Shown: piece by piece, positions 1 to 7,288 of the stretch
How positions within the stretch are numbered: position 1 is the stretch's first letter
Layout: each line of letters opens with the position of its first letter
Assembly: GCA_964363055.1 (NCBI GenBank)
Contig: CAYIGN010000030.1
Coordinates: forward strand, 1 to 8,992
DNA length: 8,992 bases
Direction: 5' to 3'
DNA from: CAYIGN01 sp964363055
GTDB taxonomy: Bacteria; Patescibacteriota; Minisyncoccia; Sungbacterales; HO2-52-23
Made by a program: the position numbers and the translations under genes
Notes under the pieces: generated by a model
Database searches by the model: none
Seen by the model: only the letters and a program-made list of their open reading frames with translations
Told to the model about the DNA's origin: nothing

Positions 1-3
1 GCG

Positions 4-34
4 GCGGATGAGCGACGAAATCCGCACGATTTCG
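4..34. other. Two competing short hairpins downstream of pilC
   Basis: Two perfect stems overlap here. Arms CGAAATC (16-22) and GATTTCG (28-34) enclose a 5-nt loop. Arms GCGGAT (4-9) and ATCCGC (20-25) enclose a 10-nt loop. They share bases 20-22 so they cannot form together. Neither is followed by a T-run on the minus strand, so neither is a textbook intrinsic terminator for the pil operon. They may be part of the dispersed repeat that starts at 34. Confidence 0.45.
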
Positions 35-64
35 CCTTCAAAGCCATTTTTGAGAGGGGTTCTA
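34..64. repeat. Left copy of a 31-bp inverted repeat shared by both window ends
   Basis: This segment is the reverse complement of 8962-8992 with a single mismatch (30 of 31 positions; the first 22 positions, 34-55, match exactly). It starts GCCTTCAAAGCC and ends GGGTTCTA. It lies 7 nt beyond the pilC stop codon, and the other copy lies 17 nt beyond the MIP gene stop, so both copies follow the 3' end of a gene in the same orientation relative to that gene. The match could continue into 1-33, but the right copy is cut by the window end, so the true edge is unknown. No transposase is present. A dispersed intergenic repeat that broke the assembly is the simplest reading. Confidence 0.85.
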
Positions 65-71
65 GATTCCG

Positions 72-1280
72 CTACAGCGCTCCTACGAGATTATAGAGCG
101 GCACCAACACCGAGGCAACCAGCAATCCAATCCCGGCTCCCAGAAAGATAATGAGTGCGGGCTCAATCAGTGAGACGATATGCTCCAGGGTAGAATCAAC
201 CTCTCTCTGGTAGAATTTGGCGACGCTTCCGAGTAGGGAATCCAGCCGCCCCGAGGTCTCACCAAGTCGGATCATCTGGGTTACCAGCGGCGGAATCTCG
301 GGCACATTCTCAAACGCCGAGGAGATGGTCCCGCCGGCCTTGACCGCCTCAATCGCCCGCTCAATCGCCCGCTTATAGACAATATTTCCCACCACGTCGC
401 CGGTGATGGTGAGTGAGCGCACGATCGGGATTCCTCCCCGGATCAGTGTTTGGAGGTTATCGGTGAAACGAGCCATGAAGAGTTTGCGGTAGAGCGTCCC
501 GACCAGCGGCGCGTTAATCTGCAATCGGTGGAAGAAAATCCTCCCTGAGTTGGTCTTGCTCCATCGCCAAGCCATCACCGCTCCGGCAATAAATATGAGC
601 GCCAAGAGTACCCCCCACCGTCGTAAAAAGAGGGAGACATAGATGATCACTTGAGTATAAAGTGGGGCCTCTTGACCAACCTCTTCAAAGATGCTGACCA
701 GCTGCGGGAAGACAACCACCAGCATCACCATTACCACCCCCATAAAGGCAATTAGGATGAAGGCCGGATAGATCATTGAGTCGCGGGCTTTGGAGGACAG
801 ATAGTGGGAACGCTCCACGTAATCGGCCAGGTAGGAGAACGCTTCCTGCAGTTTCCCCGATTCTTCGCCGGAACGAACCATACTCACATAGAAGGCCGAG
901 AAAAAAACAGGGTGTTTCGCGATCGCTTGCGAGAGCGCCATGCCGCCCGTGACATCATCCAGGACTTGGGCCACAATCGCTTTTATCACCGGCTTCTCCG
1001 ATTCATACATCAGGGTCTTGAGCGTTTCGGCCACTGGGATCTTCGCCTCAAACAGGGTCGCCAGTTGCCGTGAGAAGATGACAATATCCTTCTGTCTTAC
1101 CCCTCCTCCAAAAAGGATGTTTCGCTCTAGAAACGAAGGTTGGGCGGCCTCGCGGATAGCGATGACGGTAAGGGAGTTTCGCTGTAGGAGTTCAAGCGCC
1201 GCTTCCTCCGAGGAGGCGGTCACCAAGCCCGAACGCAACTCTCCTTGCTGGGTTCTGGCGCGATATGTGAAGGTAGACAT
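72..1280 (-). CDS. pilC: Type IV pilus inner-membrane platform protein PilC
   Basis: PilC is the polytopic membrane platform of the T4P machine, on which the PilB and PilT ATPases act to insert or remove pilins. The 402-residue product has the usual family length and layout: an N-terminal cytoplasmic part, then two T2SSF repeats at about residues 67-192 and 269-392. Both repeats carry the family signature: FSRQLATLFEAKIPVAETL and MVRSGEESGKL in the first, FTDNLQTLIRGGIPIVRSL and MIRLGETSGRL in the second. Hydrophobic segments lie near residues 170-192, 222-240 and 372-394. The ATG start is 5 nt after the pilT stop, so the two are surely cotranscribed. It is the last gene of the operon. No Shine-Dalgarno sequence precedes it. 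Confidence 0.96.
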   Translation of the reverse strand: MSTFTYRARTQQGELRSGLVTASSEEAALELLQRNSLTVIAIREAAQPSFLERNILFGGGVRQKDIVIFSRQLATLFEAKIPVAETLKTLMYESEKPVIKAIVAQVLDDVTGGMALSQAIAKHPVFFSAFYVSMVRSGEESGKLQEAFSYLADYVERSHYLSSKARDSMIYPAFILIAFMGVVMVMLVVVFPQLVSIFEEVGQEAPLYTQVIIYVSLFLRRWGVLLALIFIAGAVMAWRWSKTNSGRIFFHRLQINAPLVGTLYRKLFMARFTDNLQTLIRGGIPIVRSLTITGDVVGNIVYKRAIERAIEAVKAGGTISSAFENVPEIPPLVTQMIRLGETSGRLDSLLGSVAKFYQREVDSTLEHIVSLIEPALIIFLGAGIGLLVASVLVPLYNLVGAL

Positions 1281-1285
1281 GACAA

Positions 1286-2353
1286 TTATCGCAGAAATGA
1301 CTCCATGTCCTTGGGGTTGGACGAATGCAGCATCGCGCTCTCCACGCTGATCTCGCCCCGCCGTACCAGATCCACCAAAGAGCGATTCAAACTTATCATA
1401 CCCGCTTCTGAACTGGTCTCGATCACCATATCCAGCTCATGCACTTTATTCTCGCGGATGATATTACGCACCGCCGGATTTACGATCATGACCTCTGTCG
1501 CCGGAATGAGGCCCCCTGCGATGCGCGGGATCAGCCGCTGCGAGATGATGCCGATCAGGGTGGAAGCGAGTTGGGCCCGAATCTGGCTCTGCTGCTCGGG
1601 CGGGAAACTGTCAATGATTCGATCAATCGTCTGAGCGGCATTGTTGGTATGCAGGGTGGAGAGAATAAGGTGGCCGGTTTCAGCCGCGGTTACCGCCGCC
1701 GCGATCGTCTCGGGATCGCGCATCTCGCCTACCATTGCGACGTCCACGTCTTCGCGAAACATGGAGCGCAGCGCCCGATGGAAGTCAATCGTATCAATGC
1801 CTACTTCGCGCTGATCAATGGTGGAGCGATCCGAGGTGAAGAGGTACTCAATCGGATCTTCAATGGTGATAACATGATCGCCGCGGCTGTGGTTGATTAA
1901 ATCAATCATTGCTGCCAGGGTGGTGGATTTTCCATGGCCGGTAGGACCTACGGCCATAAAAAATCCTTGCTGGCGATGGACGAAGTCGTCCAGAATGGGG
2001 GGGAGGTTTAGCTCAGCAAAAGTGCGGATTTTGGCCGGGATGAGGCGCAGGGCCGCTCCCATAAATCCGCGTTGATGGAATACGTTTACCCGGAAACGCG
2101 CTCGCTGTTGAAAATCGTACGACAGATCCAGCTCCTTCTCGCGCAGAAACCGCTCCTGCTGGGCCGGATTAAGAAGAGAGAAGACAAAATCGCGCGCCAG
2201 ATCCGGGGTCACAATTTCCTCCTTGAGCAGAGGGACCATGGTCCCGTCAACTCGGATCGTCGGATGCCGGCCCGCACTGATATGCAGGTCCGACGCTCCC
2301 TCCTTGACGACGATCCCCATTAGGTTTTCAACTACTTGCCGTATGGGTGCCAT
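1286..2353 (-). CDS. pilT: Type IV pilus retraction ATPase PilT
   Basis: PilT is the cytoplasmic hexameric ATPase that depolymerises the pilus, driving retraction, twitching and DNA uptake. The 355-residue product has the normal PilT length. Visible motifs in order: the N-terminal GASDLHISAG (19-28), Walker A GPTGHGKST (136-144), Asp box ITIEDPIEY (162-170), Walker B region DVAMVGEMRDPET (204-216), His box HLILSTLHTNNA (228-239), and AVRNIIREN (294-302). The last corresponds to the AIRNLIRE motif that marks PilT and is needed for retraction in studied species. His at position 140 of the Walker A fits the GxxGxGK[ST] pattern. The ATG is 59 nt after the response-regulator stop. No Shine-Dalgarno sequence is visible. 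Confidence 0.96.
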   Translation of the reverse strand: MAPIRQVVENLMGIVVKEGASDLHISAGRHPTIRVDGTMVPLLKEEIVTPDLARDFVFSLLNPAQQERFLREKELDLSYDFQQRARFRVNVFHQRGFMGAALRLIPAKIRTFAELNLPPILDDFVHRQQGFFMAVGPTGHGKSTTLAAMIDLINHSRGDHVITIEDPIEYLFTSDRSTIDQREVGIDTIDFHRALRSMFREDVDVAMVGEMRDPETIAAAVTAAETGHLILSTLHTNNAAQTIDRIIDSFPPEQQSQIRAQLASTLIGIISQRLIPRIAGGLIPATEVMIVNPAVRNIIRENKVHELDMVIETSSEAGMISLNRSLVDLVRRGEISVESAMLHSSNPKDMESFLR

Positions 2354-2412
2354 ACTAAGCGAGAGCTATTTATTGGCTTGAGTCATTCAATCGGCAGCGA
2401 GAGCAGTCAAGC

Positions 2413-2808
2413 TCATTGGATTCCAGCGATGCGCCGCACTTTCTCCACTACTTCACTGGGCGTGAAATGGGCCTTGACCACATAGTCGTTCGCGCCCAAC
2501 CGCATCCCGCGCTCGACATCCTCCTTCTGGCCGAGATTAGTGAGCAGGATCACTTTCCACGGCTTGGTGTCCTTGCGTAATTCCTCCAGCATCTGAAATC
2601 CATCCATCACCGGCATAACAATATCAAGCAAGATCACGTCCGGGTTGAATTGCTTGACTTTCCCCAATCCTTCTTTTCCATCGCGCGCGGTCTCAATCAA
2701 AAACTTCTCCTCATTAAACTTGAGAACGTACATATCAACGATGAACTGGTCGTCATCTATGAGCAGAACCCTGGGCTGTTTGGGCTGTTCTGGTTTGGGC
2801 TGGGCCAT
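2413..2808 (-). CDS. Single-domain (CheY-like) response regulator inside the pil operon
   Basis: The product is 131 residues: a 12-residue Pro/Gln-rich tail, then one receiver domain and no output domain. The phosphorylation set is intact: acidic triad DDD at 18-20, phospho-acceptor Asp62 in VILLDIVMP, Thr90 in VILLTN, and Lys112 in YVVKAHF. The usual Pro after the conserved Lys is Ala here (K-A-H-F-T-P). Receiver-only proteins act by protein-protein contact, for example with pilus motors or chemotaxis-type complexes. The position between pilB and pilT makes the extension or retraction ATPase a natural partner, but that is inference. No histidine kinase lies in the window. An AT-rich leader with a -10-like hexamer directly upstream suggests it may also be transcribed on its own. 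Confidence 0.92.
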   Translation of the reverse strand: MAQPKPEQPKQPRVLLIDDDQFIVDMYVLKFNEEKFLIETARDGKEGLGKVKQFNPDVILLDIVMPVMDGFQMLEELRKDTKPWKVILLTNLGQKEDVERGMRLGANDYVVKAHFTPSEVVEKVRRIAGIQ

Positions 2809-2814
2809 AGTTTT

Positions 2815-2820
2815 ATTTTA
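2815..2820 (-). promoter_or_regulatory. Possible -10 box (TAAAAT) for the response regulator gene
   Basis: On the minus strand TAAAAT, one mismatch from TATAAT, ends exactly 6 nt before the ATG. That is the same spacing as for pilM and the MIP gene, and it would give a leaderless transcript. No good -35 hexamer is seen at 16-18 nt, and the surrounding sequence is AT-rich, so this is tentative. Confidence 0.35.
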
Positions 2821-2864
2821 TATATCAGTATAGCCACGCAATCCGCATCTATAATTTGCGATGT

Positions 2865-2885
2865 GCGCTACGGGCTATGAGCTAT
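2865..2885 (+). repeat. Three heptanucleotide units downstream of pilB
   Basis: The plus strand reads GCGCTAC, GGGCTAT, GAGCTAT in perfect 7-nt phase, a GNGCTAY consensus. The third unit also occurs at 4672-4678, and the first is the unit of the array at 4629-4656 in the opposite orientation. It lies in the 91-nt gap between the pilB stop and the response regulator start. Confidence 0.6.
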
Positions 2886-2899
2886 ACCTGCGTCTTATT

Positions 2900-4621
2900 C
2901 TACACCGCTTCAAGCAGTTCCTCAATCCCGATTATCCCCTGGAGCACCTTGAGGATTCCATCCTGCTTCATGGCTGCCATGCCCTGGCGTTTTGCTTCTT
3001 CTATAATCCGCGATTCCGAGGGTCCGGTCAGAATAATTTGTTCCAGCCCCGGGGTCATAGCGAGGACCTCAAAGATTCCGGTCCGGCCGCGGGTGCCTTT
3101 GGGGCAGGTGGCACTGGTTTGGGCCTGATGGATCTGGTCAGTCATTTCTTTCTCGGCTGCTTTGCGCATGTCCGCAGGCATAGCCGCGACCTCAGTAGTC
3201 ACCATTTCTTTCAGCTTCTGATTCTGGTTTATGTTGACTGCTTTGCGCGAGTCAGGGCAGAGCTTGCGTACCAGCCGCTGCCCAACTGCCAGAATCAGCG
3301 TGGGCGGAATGAGAAAGGGATCAACTCCCATATCAATCAGCCGCGGTATTACCCCAGCGGCATTATTGGTATGGAGGGTAGAGAAGACCAGATGTCCGGT
3401 CAGAGCGGCATGGATGGCCAGAGCCGCCGTTTCTCGATCGCGGATCTCGCCCACCATAATAATATCCGGGTCTTGGCGCATGATGTGGCGCAGACCGGTC
3501 GCGAATTCGTATCCGATCTCGGGTCGGATCTGGGATTGATTCACTCCTGGGATGTAGTATTCAATCGGATCCTCCAAACTTACGATATTGGATCGCTCTT
3601 CATTCATGCGCCGGAGGACGGCATAGAGTGTGGTTGACTTGCCCGATCCGGTCGGACCGGTTATGAGGACTAATCCGTACGGGCGCTTCATCGCTTCCTC
3701 CAACTCTTCCAGATTTCTCCCTGTAAGTCCCAGCTCCGGCAGTGAACCGATGCCGGCCTCCGGATCTAGGACTCGGATCGCTACCTTCTCGCCAAAGGCA
3801 GTCGGGAAGGTTGAGACGCGGAAATCAATAAAACGGCCGCCAATTTCGGCATTGAAGCGGCCGTCTTGCGGCACGCGGTTCTCGTCAATTTTGAGATTGG
3901 TCATCACCTTGATCCGGGCTACGAACGCTGGCTGGACATCCGAGGGGAGGAGTAAACTGGTATAAAGCGCTCCATCCACTCGAAAACGCACCCGCAGATT
4001 CATCCGGGTCGGCTCGATGTGGATATCCGATGCCCGTCCCTCAACTGCATGCCGGAGAATGACCGCCACCATCTTGGTAACCGGCGCCTCCTCAATAAAC
4101 TTGGTTGGTTCCTCGCGCCGGATCTTGACATCCGCTCCCAGGGTTTCGTACTCTTTCTCAAATTCACCCAAGGCCTTGGTCACTTCGCCCGACAAACTCC
4201 GGTACTCCTGCAGCACGCTTTGTAGATCCGTAGGAGTGATGATAAAGATTCGCACCGGCAGGTTGACGCGGCTCGCGACAAACTTCAGGGCTTCGTGCGA
4301 GGCCACGTCGTCGGGATAGAGCATACCAATATCAAGAAACCCCTCGTGGCGGCCGAGCGGAATAATTTTGTAGTGACGGACCGACTCCTCAGGGATATCA
4401 CGCAGCACCTCCAGGGGCACCTGAATACCGCCTAGATACTTGACTGGATAGCCGGTCAGCGCTGATTTTGCTTCAGCCAGATCGGTCTCGCTTATTCCCC
4501 GCTGATACAGTATTTCATCCAAGGGAACGCCTTTTTGGCGCGCTTCTTTGCGTGCTGCCGCTCCTTCCTCAAGCGGGATAAGGTTTTTGGCAGTAAGGAT
4601 ATCTACGACGGTCTTGGCCAC
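2900..4621 (-). CDS. pilB: Type IV pilus extension ATPase PilB
   Basis: PilB is the cytoplasmic hexameric ATPase that powers pilus polymerisation through PilC. The 573-residue product has an N-terminal MshEN/T2SSE_N-type region (about 5-140) and the GspE/PilB ATPase core. The core shows RASDIHIEP (196-204), RVPQDGRF (249-256), Walker A GPTGSGKST (322-330), Asp box LEDPIEY (349-355), Walker B region DIIMVGEIRDRET (386-398) and His box HLVFSTLHTNNA (410-421). The zinc-binding region is degenerate: only Cys455 and Cys506 remain of the four Cys typical of PilB/GspE. The N-terminal repeats lack clear RLG motifs, so c-di-GMP binding is doubtful. The start is GTG; an in-frame TAG immediately precedes it, so no upstream start exists. 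A heptanucleotide array fills the gap upstream and no Shine-Dalgarno sequence is present. Confidence 0.96.
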   Translation of the reverse strand: MAKTVVDILTAKNLIPLEEGAAARKEARQKGVPLDEILYQRGISETDLAEAKSALTGYPVKYLGGIQVPLEVLRDIPEESVRHYKIIPLGRHEGFLDIGMLYPDDVASHEALKFVASRVNLPVRIFIITPTDLQSVLQEYRSLSGEVTKALGEFEKEYETLGADVKIRREEPTKFIEEAPVTKMVAVILRHAVEGRASDIHIEPTRMNLRVRFRVDGALYTSLLLPSDVQPAFVARIKVMTNLKIDENRVPQDGRFNAEIGGRFIDFRVSTFPTAFGEKVAIRVLDPEAGIGSLPELGLTGRNLEELEEAMKRPYGLVLITGPTGSGKSTTLYAVLRRMNEERSNIVSLEDPIEYYIPGVNQSQIRPEIGYEFATGLRHIMRQDPDIIMVGEIRDRETAALAIHAALTGHLVFSTLHTNNAAGVIPRLIDMGVDPFLIPPTLILAVGQRLVRKLCPDSRKAVNINQNQKLKEMVTTEVAAMPADMRKAAEKEMTDQIHQAQTSATCPKGTRGRTGIFEVLAMTPGLEQIILTGPSESRIIEEAKRQGMAAMKQDGILKVLQGIIGIEELLEAV

Positions 4622-4626
4622 CTATT

Positions 4627-4699
4627 GCGTAGCGCGTAGCGCGCAGCGCGTAGCGCGACGCCGACAGCGCCGAGCTATGCGTTTACGATACGCGTTATG
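4627..4699. repeat. Heptanucleotide repeat array between the 90-residue gene and pilB
   Basis: On the plus strand GTAGCGC occurs at 4629-4635, 4636-4642 and 4650-4656, with the variant GCAGCGC at 4643-4649. These four consecutive 7-nt units read GCGCTAC on the minus strand, the pilB sense strand. A more degenerate stretch follows in 7-nt steps: GAGCTAT (4672-4678), GCGTTTA, CGATACG, CGTTATG (ending 4699). The array fills most of the 85-nt gap and ends 5 nt from the pilB GTG codon. It could be transcribed as part of the operon mRNA and form GC-rich structure before pilB. Confidence 0.75.
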
Positions 4700-4706
4700 A
4701 AATCAT

Positions 4707-4979
4707 CTAAAATGGCGCAAACGGGTTATCTCTTCCCGGGGTAATCTCCGGTTCGGCAATTGCGCGCAGCGGCTCGAGTGCCCTGAAAGAGCGGTCCTCA
4801 AAAATGGAGGTATCAAGTTCCAGATTTTTGATGCGCCGGACATCCGCTAATGTCCTGGTCAAGCGCGCCCGATCGCCTGCAACCTCGGCCGGGGGCGCCT
4901 GGAAGTAGCGATACCAGGCGTAGCCGGCCGCACCCATAATGAGGAGTAGGATAAATGAAAAGAAAGTGCTGCGTCGCAT
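4707..4979 (-). CDS. Small single-pass membrane protein of the pil operon, PilP-like tail
   Basis: The product is 90 residues with one N-terminal membrane helix (about 6-25, FFSFILLLIMGAAGYAWY) preceded by MRRS, then about 65 mostly hydrophilic residues. It ends in GRDNPFAPF, a short motif resembling the R-[DN]-PF-x-P motif seen in PilP-type alignment proteins. There is no lipobox Cys, so it is not a PilP lipoprotein. It takes the place that pilP holds in pilMNOP operons, directly after pilO (8-nt gap), and could be the extracytoplasmic partner of PilN/PilO. That role is inferred from position and the tail motif only. The ATG follows the pilO stop closely and is the natural start. Its translation is supported by the operon context and the well-formed helix. 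Confidence 0.82.
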   Translation of the reverse strand: MRRSTFFSFILLLIMGAAGYAWYRYFQAPPAEVAGDRARLTRTLADVRRIKNLELDTSIFEDRSFRALEPLRAIAEPEITPGRDNPFAPF

Positions 4980-4987
4980 GAGAGGTT

Positions 4988-5593
4988 TTAATGATAATAG
5001 GTTTTAGCCCGTATTAGAAAATCAAGTGGCTCGGTCTGGGTCTTGCCCGGGGCATTGAATGAAATATTCTCCACATCTATCAAGCGCAGATTCTTCTCAA
5101 GCCGCACCAAGAGTTGTTTCATACTGGCATAGGAGCCGACGATTTGGATGGTGAAAGGAAGATCTTTTGATTTTTCCGATTCTTTGGGTTGCGCAGCGGC
5201 TGGTGCGCCGGACACCGGCCGGGGCTGGGGCAGGCCTTGGGTTATGCCTTGGGCTTGGGGTTTGGCCTCAGCCGGAGTGGTGAGGTCAATCCGCCGCAGT
5301 GCGGTGCTGCTGTCCAGCGCCAGCGCCTCGAGTGCGACCAGAAACTCAGAGGTCTGCGCTCGTTGAGGTAAAATCCGATTCAAGCGATCAAGATTCTCTT
5401 TGGTAATCAAATTGACCCGTTCCAGAAGTGAATCGCGGTTGGCAATCAATTCATCAAACTCTTTACTCATCTCTTCCAGATCCGCGATCTCCCGCTCGAG
5501 CGTCGACAGACGCGTCCATTCAGGCCGCACATAAAAAGCAACGATGAGTGCCGCTGCGATGCAAAAGCTAATGGAGACGAAGAGCCGTGGCAT
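4988..5593 (-). CDS. pilO: Type IV pilus alignment protein PilO
   Basis: PilO is a bitopic inner-membrane protein that dimerises with PilN to link cytoplasmic PilM and PilC to the outside. The 201-residue product shows the family plan: a short N-terminus, one membrane helix (about 4-21), a heptad-rich coiled coil (about 27-70), the RILPQRAQTSEFL segment that typically follows the coil in PilO, and a C-terminal ferredoxin-like domain (FTIQIVGSYASMKQLLVRLEKNLRLI, about 147-172). A Pro/Ala/Gln-rich linker occupies about 107-140. The assignment rests on architecture and position between pilN and the small gene, because sequence conservation in this family is low. The ATG start is 10 nt after the pilN stop. 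Confidence 0.85.
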   Translation of the reverse strand: MPRLFVSISFCIAAALIVAFYVRPEWTRLSTLEREIADLEEMSKEFDELIANRDSLLERVNLITKENLDRLNRILPQRAQTSEFLVALEALALDSSTALRRIDLTTPAEAKPQAQGITQGLPQPRPVSGAPAAAQPKESEKSKDLPFTIQIVGSYASMKQLLVRLEKNLRLIDVENISFNAPGKTQTEPLDFLIRAKTYYH

Positions 5594-5603
5594 AAGGGTA
5601 AGA

Positions 5604-6152
5604 TTATGGATTAAGGTGCAGAAGGGCGGGCTGAATGATCAAGGAAAGTTTGAATCCTACCCGGCCCTCGCCGGTAGTGGCCAGCCCTCCGAATTCTACT
5701 CGTTCAATTTGCGGCTCGCGTTCAAAAATCCCGATTTGTCTTGCCAGCGCGCGGTATCCGCTCGCCTCTCCATTCATGTCTATCTTGGCGCCGTCGGCCG
5801 CGAAGACGAAGTTGCTGAACCTCACCTCGGGATGGGTGTTGGCTTCAATCATCCGAAAGATATTCGAGGCAAAGACGTGTCCATCGATGAGAGTGCGGAC
5901 GCGTTTGAGCCGCTGCTCAAGCGCGACAATCTGGTCAAGTAGCTCCGGCCTGAGGGCCTCTTCCTTGGCCGCGTTTTGTTCAATCAGCTGATCGCGCGTC
6001 TGTTCTCGCGCTCGGCCAAGCAGGAGCAGGCCGCTCGCCATCAAGAGCGAGATCAAAAATATAGCCAGGGCCAGCGCGAAGAAAAGCGACCCACCTCTGG
6101 CATATGGCAGGCGGGAGTAAAATGGCTGCTGCTGGAGTAGCTGATCAGGCAT
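5604..6152 (-). CDS. pilN: Type IV pilus assembly protein PilN
   Basis: PilN is the bitopic inner-membrane protein whose cytoplasmic N-terminal tail normally docks into PilM and whose outer domain pairs with PilO. The 182-residue product has a short cytoplasmic tail, one strong membrane helix (about 23-46), a charged coiled coil (about 49-90) and a compact C-terminal alpha/beta domain. The tail lacks the classic INLLPWR peptide of proteobacterial PilN; it reads QPFYSRLPYARGG instead, so docking may differ in detail. The gene directly follows pilM (14-nt gap). The ATG is the only sensible start. AAGG about 12 nt upstream is at best a very weak ribosome binding site. Confidence 0.85.
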   Translation of the reverse strand: MPDQLLQQQPFYSRLPYARGGSLFFALALAIFLISLLMASGLLLLGRAREQTRDQLIEQNAAKEEALRPELLDQIVALEQRLKRVRTLIDGHVFASNIFRMIEANTHPEVRFSNFVFAADGAKIDMNGEASGYRALARQIGIFEREPQIERVEFGGLATTGEGRVGFKLSLIIQPALLHLNP

Positions 6153-6166
6153 GGGTATAAATGGCC

Positions 6167-7282
6167 TTATCGCGCGCTAAGCCCGCGCAGGGCCGCTCCT
6201 GTCGCGACCGATAGATTCGGCCCCACCTGGTTTAGGATCGGCTGCATAAACGGCGGAGTTACCACTCGGGCGAAGGGATTGCCCCGGGTCGTCTCGAGTC
6301 CCAATTTGGAAACCGTATACTCCACAATTCCTTTCAGATGCGCGCCGCCGCCGGTGAGGATTATTTTCTGGGTCCGGCGCTGTGCCCGACGGTTGTAGAG
6401 CGAGACCAGGCGTCCAATCTCGGCAAAAAGAGTATCGAGCAGGGGTACGATAACTGACGTGATCTCTTGTTCTTCAATCCGCTCAGAGAGTCCCACTTCT
6501 CGCTTACTCGTCTCAGCCCGCGCCAGTCCCACTCCCAGCCCTCGCTCCAGGGCTCGGGTTAGCTCATGCGAGCCGTGGCTGATGGCGCTTACCATACGGA
6601 CGAATCCGCGATCCACAAAGATAAGGGAACTGGTCTGATGACCAAAGTCCAATATCAGGGTGGGTGTTGACTCATGTCCGATGAGTGAGCGCGCGACACT
6701 AAATGGCTCGACCTCTAAGGCGCGTATAGTCAATTTGGTTATCTCGCCCACGCGCTTGAACTTCTCTACCACTTCGCGGGGTACTGCCACCAAGAGCACG
6801 CGAATATCATCCCGCGCTTCGGCCTCCTCCAGAACCGTCCATTCCAGCACCACCTCGGCAATCGGAATCGGCACATACTTGCGCGCTTCGTACTTGATCG
6901 CCTGCGGGATCTCCGACTCAAGTGCCTTGGGAAAGGAGATGGTAGTGATAAACGCGGCTGTTGTCGGGATCGCAAAGACAACCTCTCGGGTGCTTACGTT
7001 TGACTCGCGCAGAAGGTCGGCGAGCAGGGAGCTAATATCTTCATCCACGCGATGGAGCACTCCTTCTCCGCTTCCCGCTCCCGATCCACCCGCCCCAAGA
7101 TACTTTTCATTGAGAAGCTCGCCGTAGGTCTCCAGGATGGCGCGCTCCGCTTCATAGCGCAATTGTACTACTTTGGTAGAGAAGGTGCCAATGTGGATAC
7201 CGGCGACGCGAGAGGATCTGGATGCGAAAAGGGAGAAACCGGGCCGCGCGATCTTCTTGAGAAAAGTAAAATCAGCTGCCAC
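6167..7282 (-). CDS. pilM: Type IV pilus assembly actin-like ATPase PilM
   Basis: PilM is a cytoplasmic actin-fold protein that anchors the PilN/PilO scaffold and may sense the motor. The 371-residue product shows the fold's motifs in order: phosphate-1 loop AGIHIGTFSTKVVQL (27-41), the PilM-typical FPKALESEIPQAIKYEARKYVPIP (117-140), phosphate-2 loop LILDFGHQTSSL (209-220), and adenosine loop IILTGGGAHLKGI (307-319). His30 replaces the Asp that is normally present in the first loop (GIDIG). It is the first gene of the operon. The start is GTG at 7282, giving the usual roughly 28 residues before the first loop; no better in-frame start exists. A TATAAT box ends 6 nt upstream, so the mRNA is probably leaderless. 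Confidence 0.95.
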   Translation of the reverse strand: MAADFTFLKKIARPGFSLFASRSSRVAGIHIGTFSTKVVQLRYEAERAILETYGELLNEKYLGAGGSGAGSGEGVLHRVDEDISSLLADLLRESNVSTREVVFAIPTTAAFITTISFPKALESEIPQAIKYEARKYVPIPIAEVVLEWTVLEEAEARDDIRVLLVAVPREVVEKFKRVGEITKLTIRALEVEPFSVARSLIGHESTPTLILDFGHQTSSLIFVDRGFVRMVSAISHGSHELTRALERGLGVGLARAETSKREVGLSERIEEQEITSVIVPLLDTLFAEIGRLVSLYNRRAQRRTQKIILTGGGAHLKGIVEYTVSKLGLETTRGNPFARVVTPPFMQPILNQVGPNLSVATGAALRGLSAR

Positions 7283-7288
7283 CTTTCT

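Noticed and set aside
2861..3637. A 258-codon open frame on the plus strand opposite pilB
   Set aside because: It is antisense to the conserved C-terminal half of PilB, has no recognisable domain and no ribosome binding site. It is a shadow of the biased codon use of pilB.
6660..7127. A 155-codon open frame on the plus strand opposite pilM
   Set aside because: The translation is low-complexity, rich in Ser, Thr and Arg, as expected for the antisense of a real gene. pilM motifs on the other strand are clear.
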